Assembly: GCA_027257055.1 (NCBI GenBank)
Contig: JAPVLO010000277.1
Location: forward strand, 4,030,001 to 4,094,000
Origin: Cephalopachus bancanus
Taxonomy: Eukaryota > Chordata > Mammalia > Primates > Tarsiidae
Direction of reading: 5' to 3'
Length of the DNA: 64,000 bases
Under the pieces are notes generated by a model. The model saw nothing but the letters and a program-made list of their open reading frames with translations. It made no database searches and had not been told where the DNA came from. Position 1 is the stretch's first letter. Each line of letters starts with the position of its first letter. Below, piece by piece: positions 31,440 to 42,125 of the stretch. The position numbers and the translations under genes are program-made.

Positions 31440-31605
31440 GGCTTGGTTCAAATTTAGAGACTATTTTGGTTCACTTTGCACACAGCAGGCACTCTCTTAT
31501 TTGTCAAATGCATGGGTGTTTGGGTTTGTTAAAGTGCAATCATTTTGGGAAAGACAGAGATTTGGTTAAAAGTTTGAACTAGATGTTTTAAGAAAAACAA
31601 ACTTA
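31440..31605. repeat. Arm Y' (inverted copy of Y, Alu-free)
   Basis: Complement of 30505-30983 without the young Alu, passing into an old Alu. Confidence 0.85.
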
Positions 31606-31890
31606 GCTAGACGCAGTGGCTCACACCTCGAATCCTGGCACTTTGGGAGGCAGAGGCGGGAGGATGCTTGTGCTCAGGGGTTCAAGACCGGTCTGAGCAA
31701 CTTGGCAAGATCTTGTTTCTGGAAAAAAAAATTAGCTAGGCGTGGTGGTGTGTGCCTGTGTCCCAGCTACTGGGGGACTGGTGCAGGAGGATGGCTTGAG
31801 CCCAGGAGTTTGAGGCTGCAGTGAGCCTTGATTGTGCCTTTGTGATCTAGCCTGGGTCACGGAGTGAGACTCCAATAAGAAAGAAAAAAA
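31603..31890 (+). mobile_element. Old Alu
   Basis: tagacgcagtggctcacacc start and A-rich tail. Its first bases are the ones shared with arm Y. Confidence 0.82.
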
Positions 31891-32380
31891 ATGAAAGAAA
31901 GACGAAACTAACAGCTAGGCACCGACATCCACTGGCAAAACCTTGCAGCTTAAATCCTGTAAAGGAATTTACATACTAGCTCAAGCCCTGTCTGTGTGAG
32001 AAACTTTCACCAACTCATTTTATTCAACAAACATTTCCTGAACACCTCAGCCTCACGGGTGTGCACTGGGCTATTGCTGGTAGGACCCATTTCCCTTTCC
32101 TCTGAGCCATTTTCCTTTGGATGCTGCAATTATAGCTTAATTATACGTTATCTTGTATTGTTCCTTAATTGTTGCATGTGCATTAATCCACTTCCAAGGA
32201 GGCTGTATGCTCCTTGGGGGCAGGGACTAGGGATACACTTCAGGATAGGCGAGGAATTTAGCAGAGACGTGAAAATGCAGAAGTAAGCAAATACCCATTG
32301 TTGGAAGAAATATGGAAACAAGACCCCCAAACTATTTATGAACTGTAGCAATAGGTAATACGTAAAAGCATCTTAAAAAT
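31891..32380. other. Mostly unrecognised, L2-like pieces
   Basis: A string aggctgtatgctccttgggggcagggac near 32200 is typical of an L2/MIR 3' region, and aacaaacatttcctgaacacc near 32025 of the opposite orientation. No gene. Confidence 0.45.
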
Positions 32381-32389
32381 AAGGGAGCA

Positions 32390-32676
32390 GCCGGGCTCGG
32401 TGGCTCAGCCTGTAATCCCGCGCCTTGGGAGGCTGAGGTGAGTGGACTGCCTGAGCCGGTGGGTTTGAGACCTGCCCGGGCAACTTGGCGAGACCTCATC
32501 TCCACAATAAATCAAAAAATTAGCCGGGCGTGGTAGCGCACGCCTGTAGTTCCAGCTACTTGGAAGGCTGAGGCGGAAGGATCGCCAGAGCCCAGCAGGT
32601 CGAGGCTGCGGTGGCCGGGAGCGGCCACTGCACTCCAGTCTGGGTGACCGAGTGAGACTCCAACTCAAAAAAAAAA
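32390..32676 (+). mobile_element. Young Alu
   Basis: Duplication aagggagca at 32381-32389 and 32677-32685. Confidence 0.94.
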
Positions 32677-32685
32677 AAGGGAGCA

Positions 32686-32914
32686 TGCGTTGTTGTTAAC
32701 TAACTAAAATATTCCTTTAATAAGAAAATAAAACATTTGAATCTGCATTGTCATGGTCGGGGAAGCCTTTGTGTATTCACGTAATTGCTGTGATCCCCAC
32801 AATCCTTTGCTCTTAATGCAAAAACAGAAATGTTTCCCTGAGGATGAGAGCTAAAGGGTAGAACCAGTCTTTGGTGAATTACTCAGTGGCAGGATGATCC
32901 CATAGCTGGACTTT
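32686..32914. other. Unrecognised DNA
   Basis: AT-rich, no gene recognised. Confidence 0.4.
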
Positions 32915-33530
32915 ACAATGGCACTACTGACATTTCAAACTAGGTTCAGTGTGGTGGCTCACACTTGTGATCCCCATGCTCTGGGAGGCTGAGGCAGGAA
33001 GATTGCTTGAGGCCAGGATTCTGAGACTAGCCTGAGTAACGTCATGAGACTCTGTCTACAAAAAAAAAAAATATAGCGAGGTGTGGTGGTGCACACTTGT
33101 AGTCCCAGCTACTGGGGAGGCTGAAGTGGGAGGATCGCTTGAGCTTAGGAGGTCAAGGCTGCAGTGAGCTATAATCGTGCCACTGGACTCCAGCATGGAT
33201 GACAGAGAGAGGCCCTGACTGAAGAAATAACAGCAAGAAAAAAACAACCAACCAACAAAATATATATTTTATTTATTTTTTGCCAGGAAACAGCATTTAT
33301 TTGGGCTGGCACTGGCTCAGTGGATTCGCATCCAAAGACTGAGCCACAACAAATATTTTAAACTAGATACTATTTTGTTGTGGGGGGTCGTCCTGCGTAT
33401 GGCAAAATGTTTAGCAGCATTCTTGGCCTATACCCACCAGCTGCCAGGAGCACCTTCCAAACATCTCCAGTCATTTCATTGCTAATTGTCTCATGGGGGA
33501 CAAAATCGCCCTCAGGCGACAGCCAGTGTC
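32915..33530 (-). mobile_element. MER5A-type DNA transposon (antisense), interrupted
   Basis: ggcactactgacatt (about 32920) and gttgtggggggtcgtcctgc...atgtttagcagcattcttggcc...gggggacaaaatcgccctcagg (33378-33515) are the antisense MER5A order. An old Alu and about 100 bp of other sequence lie between. The repeat tttcaaactag / ttttaaactag marks the interruption. Confidence 0.75.
32945..33243 (+). mobile_element. Old AluJ-like dimer inside MER5A
   Basis: gttcagtgtggtggctcaca start, plain right arm and an aged A-rich tail. Confidence 0.82.
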
Positions 33531-33564
33531 CTAAAGGAATTCTGGCTCTAGTTAGATAATTTTC

Positions 33565-33859
33565 ATTTTCTTTTTTTTTTTTTGAGTTGGAGTCTCACTC
33601 TGTGCCCAGACTGGAGTGCAGTGGCCGCTCCCGGCCACCGCAGCCTCGGCCTGCTGGGCTCCGGCGATCCTTCCGCCTCAGCCTTCCAAGCAGCTGGAAT
33701 TACAGGCGCGCGCTACCACGCCCGGCTCATTTTTTGACTTATTGTAGAGATGAGGTCTCGCCAAGCTGCCCAGGCGGGTCTCGAACCCGCGGGCTCAGGC
33801 AATCCTCTCACCCCAGCCTCCCAAAGCGCGGGATTACAGGCTGAGCCACCGAGCCCGGC
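33565..33859 (-). mobile_element. Young Alu (antisense)
   Basis: Duplication gataattttc at 33555-33564 and 33860-33869. Perfect right-arm hairpin. Confidence 0.94.
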
Positions 33860-33914
33860 GATAATTTTCTTATTTAACAAATGGTGGGAGATGGTGGAAG
33901 GGAAATCATATTTA

Positions 33915-34085
33915 TTACTTATCTGCTATGAGCGGGACGCTATATCCATGCTATTTGATTTCACCTGACAGGTGAAGATTCCAAGCGGAAGAACCCACCC
34001 AAGGTCATCAAATGAATTCAGTTACCTCGGGATTGCAAGCCGGGCTTGCCCGACCGCAAAGTCTTCAGCCCCTTAAGCCGGCGCA
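33915..34085 (-). mobile_element. MIR (antisense)
   Basis: atttattacttatctgctatgag, ccaaggtcatcaaatgaattcag and cgggattgcaagccgggcttg follow the antisense MIR order. Confidence 0.7.
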
Positions 34086-34479
34086 TTCCCACTGACCTCC
34101 TGCCAGAAAAGCGGCATACCCCACACGGAGGGTGCGCTGCAAATTCAAGCATCATGTCCCAAAGAAATATTTAAAAACTTTTTTGGGGGGGAGAGGAACG
34201 ACCACGTCTCCACCCACTAAACTTGCTTGAATAGAAATATCCGCCTATTACAGACCCCGGGCCCCGCTCCCCACCGTTGTGGCGCGGGTCTTATCTCCGA
34301 AAAACACAGAGCAGCACAATGGCACGACTTCAATCCTCCTTGTTACAAATTATGCCAAAGCCAGAGCCTAACGGTGCCCAAAGCAGCCAGTATTGTTTAC
34401 ACAAGGGTTGGAGGCTAATAGTTAACTTTCTCCATTTGGGTCCAGAAACCGTAAATAGCGCCTCACTTTGCAGCGGCGG
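34086..34479. other. Upstream flank of CpG island 3
   Basis: No gene or repeat recognised; base composition rises in GC toward the island. Confidence 0.45.
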
Positions 34480-35960
34480 AGGAGTCACGGGCTCGCAATG
34501 GGGAAGGAGACATCGAGGGAAAGGGAGCCCGGGGAGGCTGCTCTCCGGCGCGCCCGCCCCGTCGCCGGGTCGGTCGCGCGGGGCGGCCCAGGCCGCGCGG
34601 CCCGGGTTCCGGGCGTCCCGCCGAGCGCCCGTCCGCGCGCCCCGGCCGCCTGGCTTCCCTCCCCGCCCGGGGCGAGCGCGGCCTCTCGCGGCGAAGCCTG
34701 TCCCAGCACCAGGCCTGGACAAACAAGCGCCGGGGAAACTTTGGCGCGGCGCGCAGTTCGCGGGGAAAAAAGAGCCAGCCCTCGAGCTGGGTCCGGGCTG
34801 CAGCTGCCGGTTCCGATCGGGGGGGCGGGGGCGGGGCGGGGGGTCACCACGCGGTCAGGTTCAAGTGCGCATGTGCGCGAGGAGTCGCCGAAGCACTTAT
34901 TGAGCGCCCACGGTCTACGGGAGGCCGGGGTGTGTACGCCGGGCGCGCGGGGGGCGCGGGCGGGCGCGCGCGGCGCCGGGGCCCGGGGGCGGGGGCGGGG
35001 CGGGGCGGGGGTGTGTCCGAGGCCCGCCGCCGGCTCCGGGGCGCGCAGGCCGGCGCGCGCCGCGCTCCCTTCCCGGGCGGGAATCCGGGCCGGGTTGTGG
35101 CCGCGGCCGCGTACGTGCGCGCAGGGTCCCGCGGAGGGGGCGCGGAGGCGCGGGGGCGCGGGGCGGGCGGGCCGGCCAGGTGGGCGCGAAGCGGGCGCGG
35201 CGGGCGGGCGAGCGGGGCCGCGGGCCGCGCCGGGCGGGACGCGCCAGCTGCAGCCCGGAGCCCGGCCGCGCCGTCCGAGCCGGAGCCGTCCGGCCCGCGC
35301 CGCCGCTCGCGGCGGGCAGAGGTGAGCGGCGCGGCCCGGGGTGGCGGCGAACTTCCCACGCGCCCGGGGGCCCGAGGCCGGGAGGGCGGGCGGGCGCCGG
35401 GGCCGCGCGGGGGCACGGGGCGCCGGGCCGGGCGCGGGCCGCCGCGTCGGCCTCGCCCTCCGCGCGCGCTCGGCCCGAGCCCCCTCCCCAGCTTGGGGCG
35501 GCGGTCCCGCGGCGAGGCGGGCCGCCCCCGCCCCCCGCGGCCCCTTCCGGCCGGGCCCTCCCGCGCCGCGCGCGCCCCCGCCCACCCCGGCGAGCGCGAG
35601 GCCGGCTGCGGGACGGGCGGCGCGGCACCCCCTCCGGCCCGCGGGCCGCCCCGCGGCCCCGGGCCTGGCCGCGGCCTCGCCCGCGCCCCGGCCCTCGCCG
35701 GCGGGGGCGCCGCGGGCGTGCGTGCGGGGGGCTCGGTGAGGGCCGGGCCGGGGAGTTGTCATGTGCAGCCCGCTTCGCAGGCGGCCTTTTCCTCCCCGCC
35801 GGGGCGCTCGGGGCTCGGCACCTTCGCCTTGGGAGCCCACCTGCCCGGCGGCGAGGGGCGCCCCTGCCCTCTGGCTTGGGGGCCTCCCTGGCCGGTTCCC
35901 GGGGGCTCGAGAGAACTTCCACTGGGCAGGCCTTCCCGTGATGCCAGACTGTGCCAGGTC
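34480..35960 (+). promoter_or_regulatory. CpG island 3, probable promoter and first exon
   Basis: About 1.5 kb, the strongest island here. It holds GC boxes, G-runs able to form quadruplexes (34818-34846, 34980-35012) and an NRF1-like palindrome tgcgcatgtgcgc (34866-34878). Two + strand donor-like sites follow: ggcagag/gtgagc at 35322 and ggctcg/gtgagg at 35736. Together these suggest a + strand promoter with a non-coding or short first exon and a first intron running past the window end. Minus-strand frames of up to 518 aa through the island are low-complexity R/P/A/G runs and not genes. Confidence 0.75.
35240..35321 (+). other. Candidate first-exon end
   Basis: The stretch ends cgggcagag followed by gtgagcgg, a good match to a splice donor. 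The start of the exon cannot be read from sequence alone. The donor at 35736 is an alternative. Confidence 0.35.
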
Positions 35961-36839
35961 GCGGGGGGGGGTCCCTACAGGCGTCTCTGCCTTCTTTACA
36001 GCCCTCTTTTCCGGGCGGGGTCCTTCAAAGTGAGCGATCAACAGGTCTTGTAGGCCTTCTCGACCTCCTCCTAAGGTGTTGTGTCAACAGGGGGCCTGAT
36101 CTCAAAGAACTTGAAAGGCAAGGAAGCGTAGCCATTGGGTTCACCGCCCCAGGTCCTTTTGGGGGGCTGCCGCATTCTCAGCCCGGTGCCAGGCCTTCTG
36201 GGAGGAGGGGTACACAAGAAATCCCAGGGTTCAGGACGCCTAGGCCAGGTGGAAGTGATTTCAGAGCTCAGGTTGCAGTGAATGTGCTGTGGCTGCCAGA
36301 GTTTGTGTCAGTGCCGGGCACAGGGGCCATGGTCGATGAAGGTGGACTCGGGAGGGGCCTTGGAGTGCTGAGTCTTGAAACTAGGCCTGCCTGTGGAGAG
36401 TAGCTCACTGGCAAGGCTTGGAAACAAGAGGAGAAGTAACAGGTGGGACAGGCTGCAGAGGGCCACCAGAGGGGCAGAGGTTCACATGGTTGTCTCAGGG
36501 AGGGAGGAGACAAAGATACATGAGATGATCCCCCCAGGAGTCCTATCGCTCGCTCGCTCGTGGAGGGGCAGAGAGACAGGAGCAGGTGAAACCAGACTCC
36601 CAGATAGGGCAAGGTTCACTGCCAGATTTCCAGGTGTCGAGGTCAGAGAAGGGAGCCATGGGAATGAGCCCCCAGGACGGTATTTCTGGGGGACGACTTG
36701 CTTAAGATGGGCGGTGGGGTGGGAATGAACGTGGCTTTCCTCAGAGACAAGCAGATGGCCTTGGCCAGATCGGGGAATGTTTCCTGAACAGTGGGAGATA
36801 AAGGTGGAGAGGAACAATGGTTGAGATTGTGAAAGTCCT
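35961..36839. other. Downstream flank of CpG island 3
   Basis: GC-rich to mixed sequence with no recognised exon. A short cgctcgctcgctcg repeat lies near 36547. L2-like wording may begin before 36840. Confidence 0.45.
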
Positions 36840-37590
36840 AGAAAGCCTAGCTGGAGGACTGCACTTTACCCTGCGTGTACTGGGGAAACATTCAAGGCTT
36901 TTGAGTCTGGGAGTGCTGTGACGTAAGCGGATTTGGAAAGGGTTTGGGATATGACATTAGGAGACACATCTGTGAGTAGACTGTTGCAGTTAGGGTTTGG
37001 ATTGCGATCACTGGAAGCAGAGAAGAGGGTGAGTTTTAGAAGCATGACTGTTGAAATAATCCGTTTACAGGGGCAGGGTGAAGGGACGACATGAATGGAA
37101 ATTAATTCTTGGCGGAAATTGATTATACGCCAGGGCCTTGGAACCTCTGTAGTTGGTAACTCGAGAAATCGGAAATGTGTGTTTTGGAGAGAAGCAGTTG
37201 ACTACTCAGGCTAGTCAGAGAAGTTTCTGGTGTCTGCTGAGAGGTCCACATGGAGGTGTCCTGCGAACAGCTGCAGACCTGACATGGGTGGGAGCCCTGG
37301 GGGTCCTGGGTTGGAGAGGCTGCCAAAGCCAGGAGAGGAAAGGTAACCAGAAAGTGTGTGGGGGGGTATCTTCTGTTGTAGGGGGACAGCAGAGGATGCT
37401 GCTGGGTGGGGCTCAGGGTCTGACTCGGAGGGCTTCTGGTTGATCCTTGTGCGTGCCATTCAGAGGACACAGCCTGGTCTTGAACCTAGGTTGCAGAAGC
37501 AACTGTGGGCATTCGGGCCCCAAGGAGCATGATGCCATCGATTCTTCTGATCATGAGGGTGGGATTAGAGGGGAGGGAAGTGGAATATGA
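36840..37590 (-). mobile_element. L2 LINE (antisense)
   Basis: tttgagtctgggagtgctgtgac...gagtagactgttgcagttagg...gaagcagagaagagg...ggtccacatggaggtgtcctg follow the antisense L2 order. Confidence 0.7.
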
Positions 37591-37875
37591 TTTGCTGAAG
37601 ATAGTAATGTTGGGCTTTGAAACATGTTGCACTTTGCTCAGGTGGGGGTGTGAGGAGGAGAATCAGGATGATTTAGGGGGGGAGCTAGGGATATTGTCCT
37701 TCTCAGGGCCTGGTCCATCCCACGCTGAACCAGTTGCTCGTTGCTGGTATTCCTGCAATCTGCCGGCGGAGGGGAGCTGGTGTTATTTTTCCTGAACTCA
37801 TTCTTGTTGTGAGGGTGACTTAGGGTGATTTGCTGAACAAATTCCCCAAGCCTCAACTTGCAACATCTGAATTTA

Positions 37876-38170
37876 TTTTTTTATTTTTATTTTTTACTTT
37901 TTTTTTTTTTAGTTGGAGTCTCACTCTGTCGGAGTGCAGATTGGAGTACAGTGGCCGCTCCCGGCCACCGCAGCCTCGACCTGCTGGGCTCTGGCAACCC
38001 TTCCGCCTCAGCCTTACAAATAGCCAGAACTACAGGCGTGCGCTACCATGCCCAGATAATTGTTTGATTTATTGTAGAGATGAGTCTCGCCAAGTTGCCC
38101 AGGCGGATCTCGAACCCATGGGCTCAGGCAATCCACTCACCTCAGCCTCCCAAGGCACGGGATTACAGGT
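37876..38170 (-). mobile_element. Young Alu, 5'-truncated (antisense)
   Basis: Perfect duplication aacatctgaattta at 37862-37875 and 38171-38184. The element stops at gggattacaggt, missing the first ~20 bases of the sense strand. Confidence 0.93.
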
Positions 38171-38218
38171 AACATCTGAATTTAAATGATGATTGCAGAA
38201 AGTTGCAGCATGAGCTGA

Positions 38219-38532
38219 GGGCTGGTACAGTGGCTCATGCCTGTAATCCCAGCACTTTGGGAGGCCGAGGCTGGAGGATTGCTTGAGCCCAGGAATTTGG
38301 GACCAGCTTAGGAAACATAGCAAGGCCCCATCTCTACAAAACAAAACAAAACAAAACAAAACAAAAAAAGTTAGCCAGGTGTGGTAACCCACGCCTAGTC
38401 TCAGCTACTTGGGAGGCTGAGGTGGAGGGATTTCCGGAGCCTTTGGAGTTGAGGCCGCGGTGAGTCGCGGTCGTGGCACTGCACTTTAGCCTGGGTAACA
38501 GAGTGAGACTCTGACTCTGGAAAAAAAATAAA
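38219..38532 (+). mobile_element. Old AluJ-like dimer
   Basis: ggctggtacagtggctcatg start and an (aaaac)n linker at 38338-38366. Confidence 0.85.
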
Positions 38533-38637
38533 AGAATGAGCTAAGAATGTAATTGTAATTCCGTGGCCTTCTTGTTTCACTGAGATCAGTGAACTAGCAG
38601 GGCTGGAGGATTTCAAGGGGTTGGGAGGGAATCGGAT

Positions 38638-38884
38638 TTTTTTTTTGTTTTTTGAGCCTGGTCTCACTCTGTTGCCCAGGCTAGAGTTTAGTGGCACGAT
38701 CATCGTTCACCATAGCTTCAAACTTCTGGGCTCAGGTGATCTTCCCAGCTAATTTTTATTTTTTTATAGAGATGAGGTCTCATTATGTTGCCCAGGCTGA
38801 TCTTGAACTCCTGTGCTCAGACAGTCCTCTCTCCTTGGCCTCTCAAAGTGCTGAGATTATAGGCATGAACCACTGCGCCTGGTC
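38638..38884 (-). mobile_element. Old Alu with deletion (antisense)
   Basis: The segment after cttcccagctaattttta shows that the rest of one arm was lost. Confidence 0.8.
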
Positions 38885-39017
38885 ATGATATTTTTTCTTT
38901 ATAGGGAATATCTGTCTGAAAAGTAATTGCATGGAGTAGCGGTCAAGCTGATTTACTCTTTGTAGACCAGTGTAGTTGGCACTGTTTGGCTGTGACCTGC
39001 ATTAAGAAACAAAATTA

Positions 39018-39312
39018 GCCGGACTTGGCGGCTCAGCCTGTAATCCTGCGCTTTGGGAGGCTGAGGTGAGTGAATTGCCTGAGTCCGCGGGTTCGAGACC
39101 CGCCTGGGCAACTTGGCGAGACCTCATCTCTACAATAAATTAAAAAAATCAGCCGGGCGTGGTAGCACATGCCTGTAGTTCTGGCTATTTGGAAGGCTGA
39201 AGCGGAAGGATCGCCGGAGCCCAGCAGGTCGAGGCTGCGGTGGCTGGGAGTGGCCACTGCACACCAGTCCAGGCGACAGAGTGAGACTCCAATTAAAAAA
39301 AAGAAAGAAAAA
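39018..39312 (+). mobile_element. Young Alu
   Basis: Flanked by aagaaacaaaatt at 39004 and 39313. Confidence 0.92.
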
Positions 39313-39329
39313 AAGAAACAAAATTTACA

Positions 39330-39600
39330 TTTTGACCTGGTACATGCAATCATGAATGTACAAATCTAAGTTCGTTAAGTACTTACTTTCCTTGGTGCAG
39401 TCTCTTCTGGCATTATCTATTTTCTAGTCATTTTTTAATTTAAAAATGTAGCTGTAATTACATTCTCAGCTCATTCTTTCTTTTTCTTTTTTTTTATTGT
39501 CTCCCACTGAGTTGATCTAACCACTCTCTAATGGAGCAGAACCCACAGTTTGAAAAACACAGAAAGAACCTGCACATTCAGGAGCTACTTATCAAGCTGT
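39330..39600. other. Unrecognised DNA
   Basis: AT-rich, no gene. Confidence 0.4.
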
Positions 39601-39970
39601 TCATGTGCAGAACTACTTTTGCCGGTGCTGAAGGCGCAAGGAAGCATAAGGAAGAAATGGAAGACTTACAGTCTAGTTGGAGAGAAAAGCGATCCCTTGA
39701 TTAAGGAGGAAGTCAGGATGACTCGATGCCAAAATGAAAAATAAGTACCTGTAGGCTTCAGAGAAGCGGGGAGTGATCTGTGCTGGCATGGTTTGGAGTT
39801 TCTTGGAAGAGGGAAGGAAGTCTGGGTGAGCTGTGTGGGGTGTCTCCTGGGGCCACCGAGGTGGGGAGGTGTCAACTGGGCAGGCTTGGAGTTAGGAATG
39901 TGGACTGTGATTGCGTCAAGGGAAGAACAGAGGATTCTTGTTAGAGAGGAGAGAGACGTCGGGTCGAGAG
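39601..39970 (-). mobile_element. L2-like fragment (antisense)
   Basis: gacttacagtctagttggagag...gtcaggatgactcgatgccaaaatg is wording common to antisense L2 tails. Confidence 0.5.
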
Positions 39971-40074
39971 GTGAGTGGGCGGGGTCACACGGAGGGTAGG
40001 GCTTGCAAACGCGTGGCCCAGGGAGTGTTCGCAGCCTGCAGATGTGTTATCGTTTGGACTCCACAAAGGTTTTT

Positions 40075-40381
40075 TTTTGTTTGTTTGTTTGGTTTTTTTT
40101 TTGAGTTGGACTCTTACTCTGTTGCCCAGACTGGAGTGCAGTGACAGCTCCCGGGCACCGCAGCCTCGACCTGCTGGGCTCTGGCGATCCTTCCGCCTCA
40201 GCCTTCCAAGTAGCCAGAATTGCAGGTACACGCTACCACACCTGGCTGATTTTTTTTTTTTATTTATTGTTGAGATGAGGTCTCGATGCCCAGGTGGGTC
40301 TCGAACCCGCGGGCTCAGGCAGTCCACTCACCTCAGCCTCCCAAAGGCGCGGGATTACAGGCTGAGCCACCGAGCCCGGCT
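40075..40381 (-). mobile_element. Young Alu (antisense)
   Basis: Duplication tccacaaaggttttt at 40060-40074 and 40382-40396. Confidence 0.95.
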
Positions 40382-40440
40382 TCCACAAAGGTTTTTAAAA
40401 ACTGGGAACCGTCCTGGAAAAGCTCTGGATTTACAACTCT

Positions 40441-40763
40441 TTTATTTTATTTTTAATTAATTTTAAAAAACCCAACTTTTTGAGTTGGAGTCTCACTCTG
40501 TCGCCCAGGCTGGAGTTCAGTGGCACACTCACGGCCACTGCAGCCTCGACCTGCTGAGCTCAGGTGATCCTTCCACCTCAGCCTTCCAAGCATCTGGAAT
40601 TATAGGCACGTGCCACTACACCTAGCTAATTGTTTGATTTCTTGTAGAGACGAGGCCTCACCATGTTGCCCAGGCTGGTCTTGAACCCGTGGGCTCAGGC
40701 AGTCCTCTCGCCTCAGCCCCCCCAAAGTGCTGGGATTACAGGCATGCACCACCGCACCCAGCT
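40441..40763 (-). mobile_element. Intermediate Alu (antisense)
   Basis: Duplication ggatttacaactct (40427-40440) and ggatttgcaactct (40764-40777), one difference. Right arm gcacactcacggccac is pre-hairpin. Confidence 0.9.
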
Positions 40764-40795
40764 GGATTTGCAACTCTATTAAAGAGTCAGATCTA

Positions 40796-41078
40796 CAGCC
40801 GGGCTCAGTGGCTCACCCTGTAATCCCGTGCCTTTGGGAGGCTGAGGTGAGTGGATTGCCTGAGCCCGTGGGCTCGAGACCCGCCTGGGCAGCGAGACCT
40901 CATCTCTACAATAAATCAAAAATCAGCCGGGCGTGGTAGTGCACGCCTGTAGTTCCAGCTACTTAGAAGGCTGAGGCGGAAGCATCGCCGGAGCCCAGCA
41001 GGTCGAGGCTGCGGTGGCCATGAGTGTGCCAATCTGGGTGACGGAGTGAGACTCCAACTCAAAAAAAAAAAAAATAAG
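40796..41078 (+). mobile_element. Young/intermediate Alu
   Basis: Duplication gagtcagatct at 40784-40794 and 41079-41089. Right arm is ggtggccatgagtgtgcc and lacks part of the following cactgcactcc. Confidence 0.9.
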
Positions 41079-41089
41079 GAGTCAGATCT

Positions 41090-41455
41090 GGCAGCCCTCT
41101 TGAGCGGAGTGGTGGCTGTCCCCCATGGACAGAAGACAGGCCTTGCGGTCCCCAGACGTCATAGTCCCGGTTCTGCCCATTGCGTCAGCCCAGTCACTTT
41201 CCGTCCTCTGCCTAGCCTCTGGAGGTGTTTGGCTTTGTGACCTCAGTTTTCAAGCAACTTGGAGGCCATGCCAGGAAACCTGGGATGGCTGTCATGGGCC
41301 CTGGGTGGCCACTGGAGGATTCCGGGGAGGAGTGTGACATGATGGAATCTGAGATATTTGTGTGCCCTGAGTTTGCTTCAGGCAAGTCCTCAGCACTTTC
41401 TGAGGAGCTGCTGGCTGGGACTTTGAGACATTTTTATGATGATCGGAATGGAATT
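41090..41455. other. Unrecognised DNA
   Basis: One frame is open for over 100 codons but runs into an Alu and has no splice support. No gene call. Confidence 0.4.
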
Positions 41456-41469
41456 AAAGAGGGCTTTGA

Positions 41470-41752
41470 GCCGGGCTCGGTGGCTCAGCCTGTAATCCCG
41501 TGCCTTTGGGAGGCTGAGGTGAGTGGATTGCCTGAACCCGCGGGTTCGAGACCCGCCTGGGCAACGTGGTGAGACCTCATCTCTACAGTAAATCAAAAAA
41601 TCAGCCGGGCGCGGTAGCGCGTGCCTGTAATTCCGGCTACTCGAAGGCTGAGGCGGAAGGATCGCCGGAGCCCAGCAGGTCGAGGCTGCGGTGGCCGGGA
41701 GCGGCCACTGCACTCCAGTCTGGGCGACTGAGTGAGACTCCGACTCAAAAAA
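41470..41752 (+). mobile_element. Young Alu
   Basis: Duplication aaagagggctttga at 41456-41469 and 41753-41766. Both hairpins are intact. Confidence 0.96.
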
Positions 41753-41766
41753 AAAGAGGGCTTTGA

Positions 41767-42125
41767 CTTGCATTCTGCATAGTGAGACCAATTTCTAGTG
41801 ACCAAGCCTTCCCGTGTTCTACCCCTGGCTGGCATGGGTGGGTAGGTGGTGGCTTCTGGCTTGTATCTCAGAATGATGCCGAGTGAAATGTGAGTCCCGG
41901 CCCTCAGTGCCACAGGATGTAAGAGTCTCAGGAGCTTGGTGTCAACGCAGATGACTCCCAGAAAACTAGGCTAATTTGGGCGCCAGCTGAAGTAAGTTCC
42001 GGACTCTGTGGACTAGAACAGTCTGGTTTACCGTGGGGAGTCCATGATCACCTGTGATGGAGAGCTTGTCTCAGGTGAGCTGCAGGTGAGAGGGACTACT
42101 GACCAGAAATCATTGCTGCTTAGGA
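41767..42125. other. Unrecognised DNA
   Basis: No gene or named repeat seen. Confidence 0.4.

Noticed and set aside
33300..33350. tRNA-derived SINE or tRNA gene suggested by tggctcagtgg
   Set aside because: No B box or cloverleaf; only a simple hairpin is supported.
34485..36041. 518-aa minus-strand open frame and several 200-370 aa frames across CpG island 3
   Set aside because: Composed of Arg/Pro/Ala/Gly runs expected from CpG-rich DNA; open in many frames at once; no domain.
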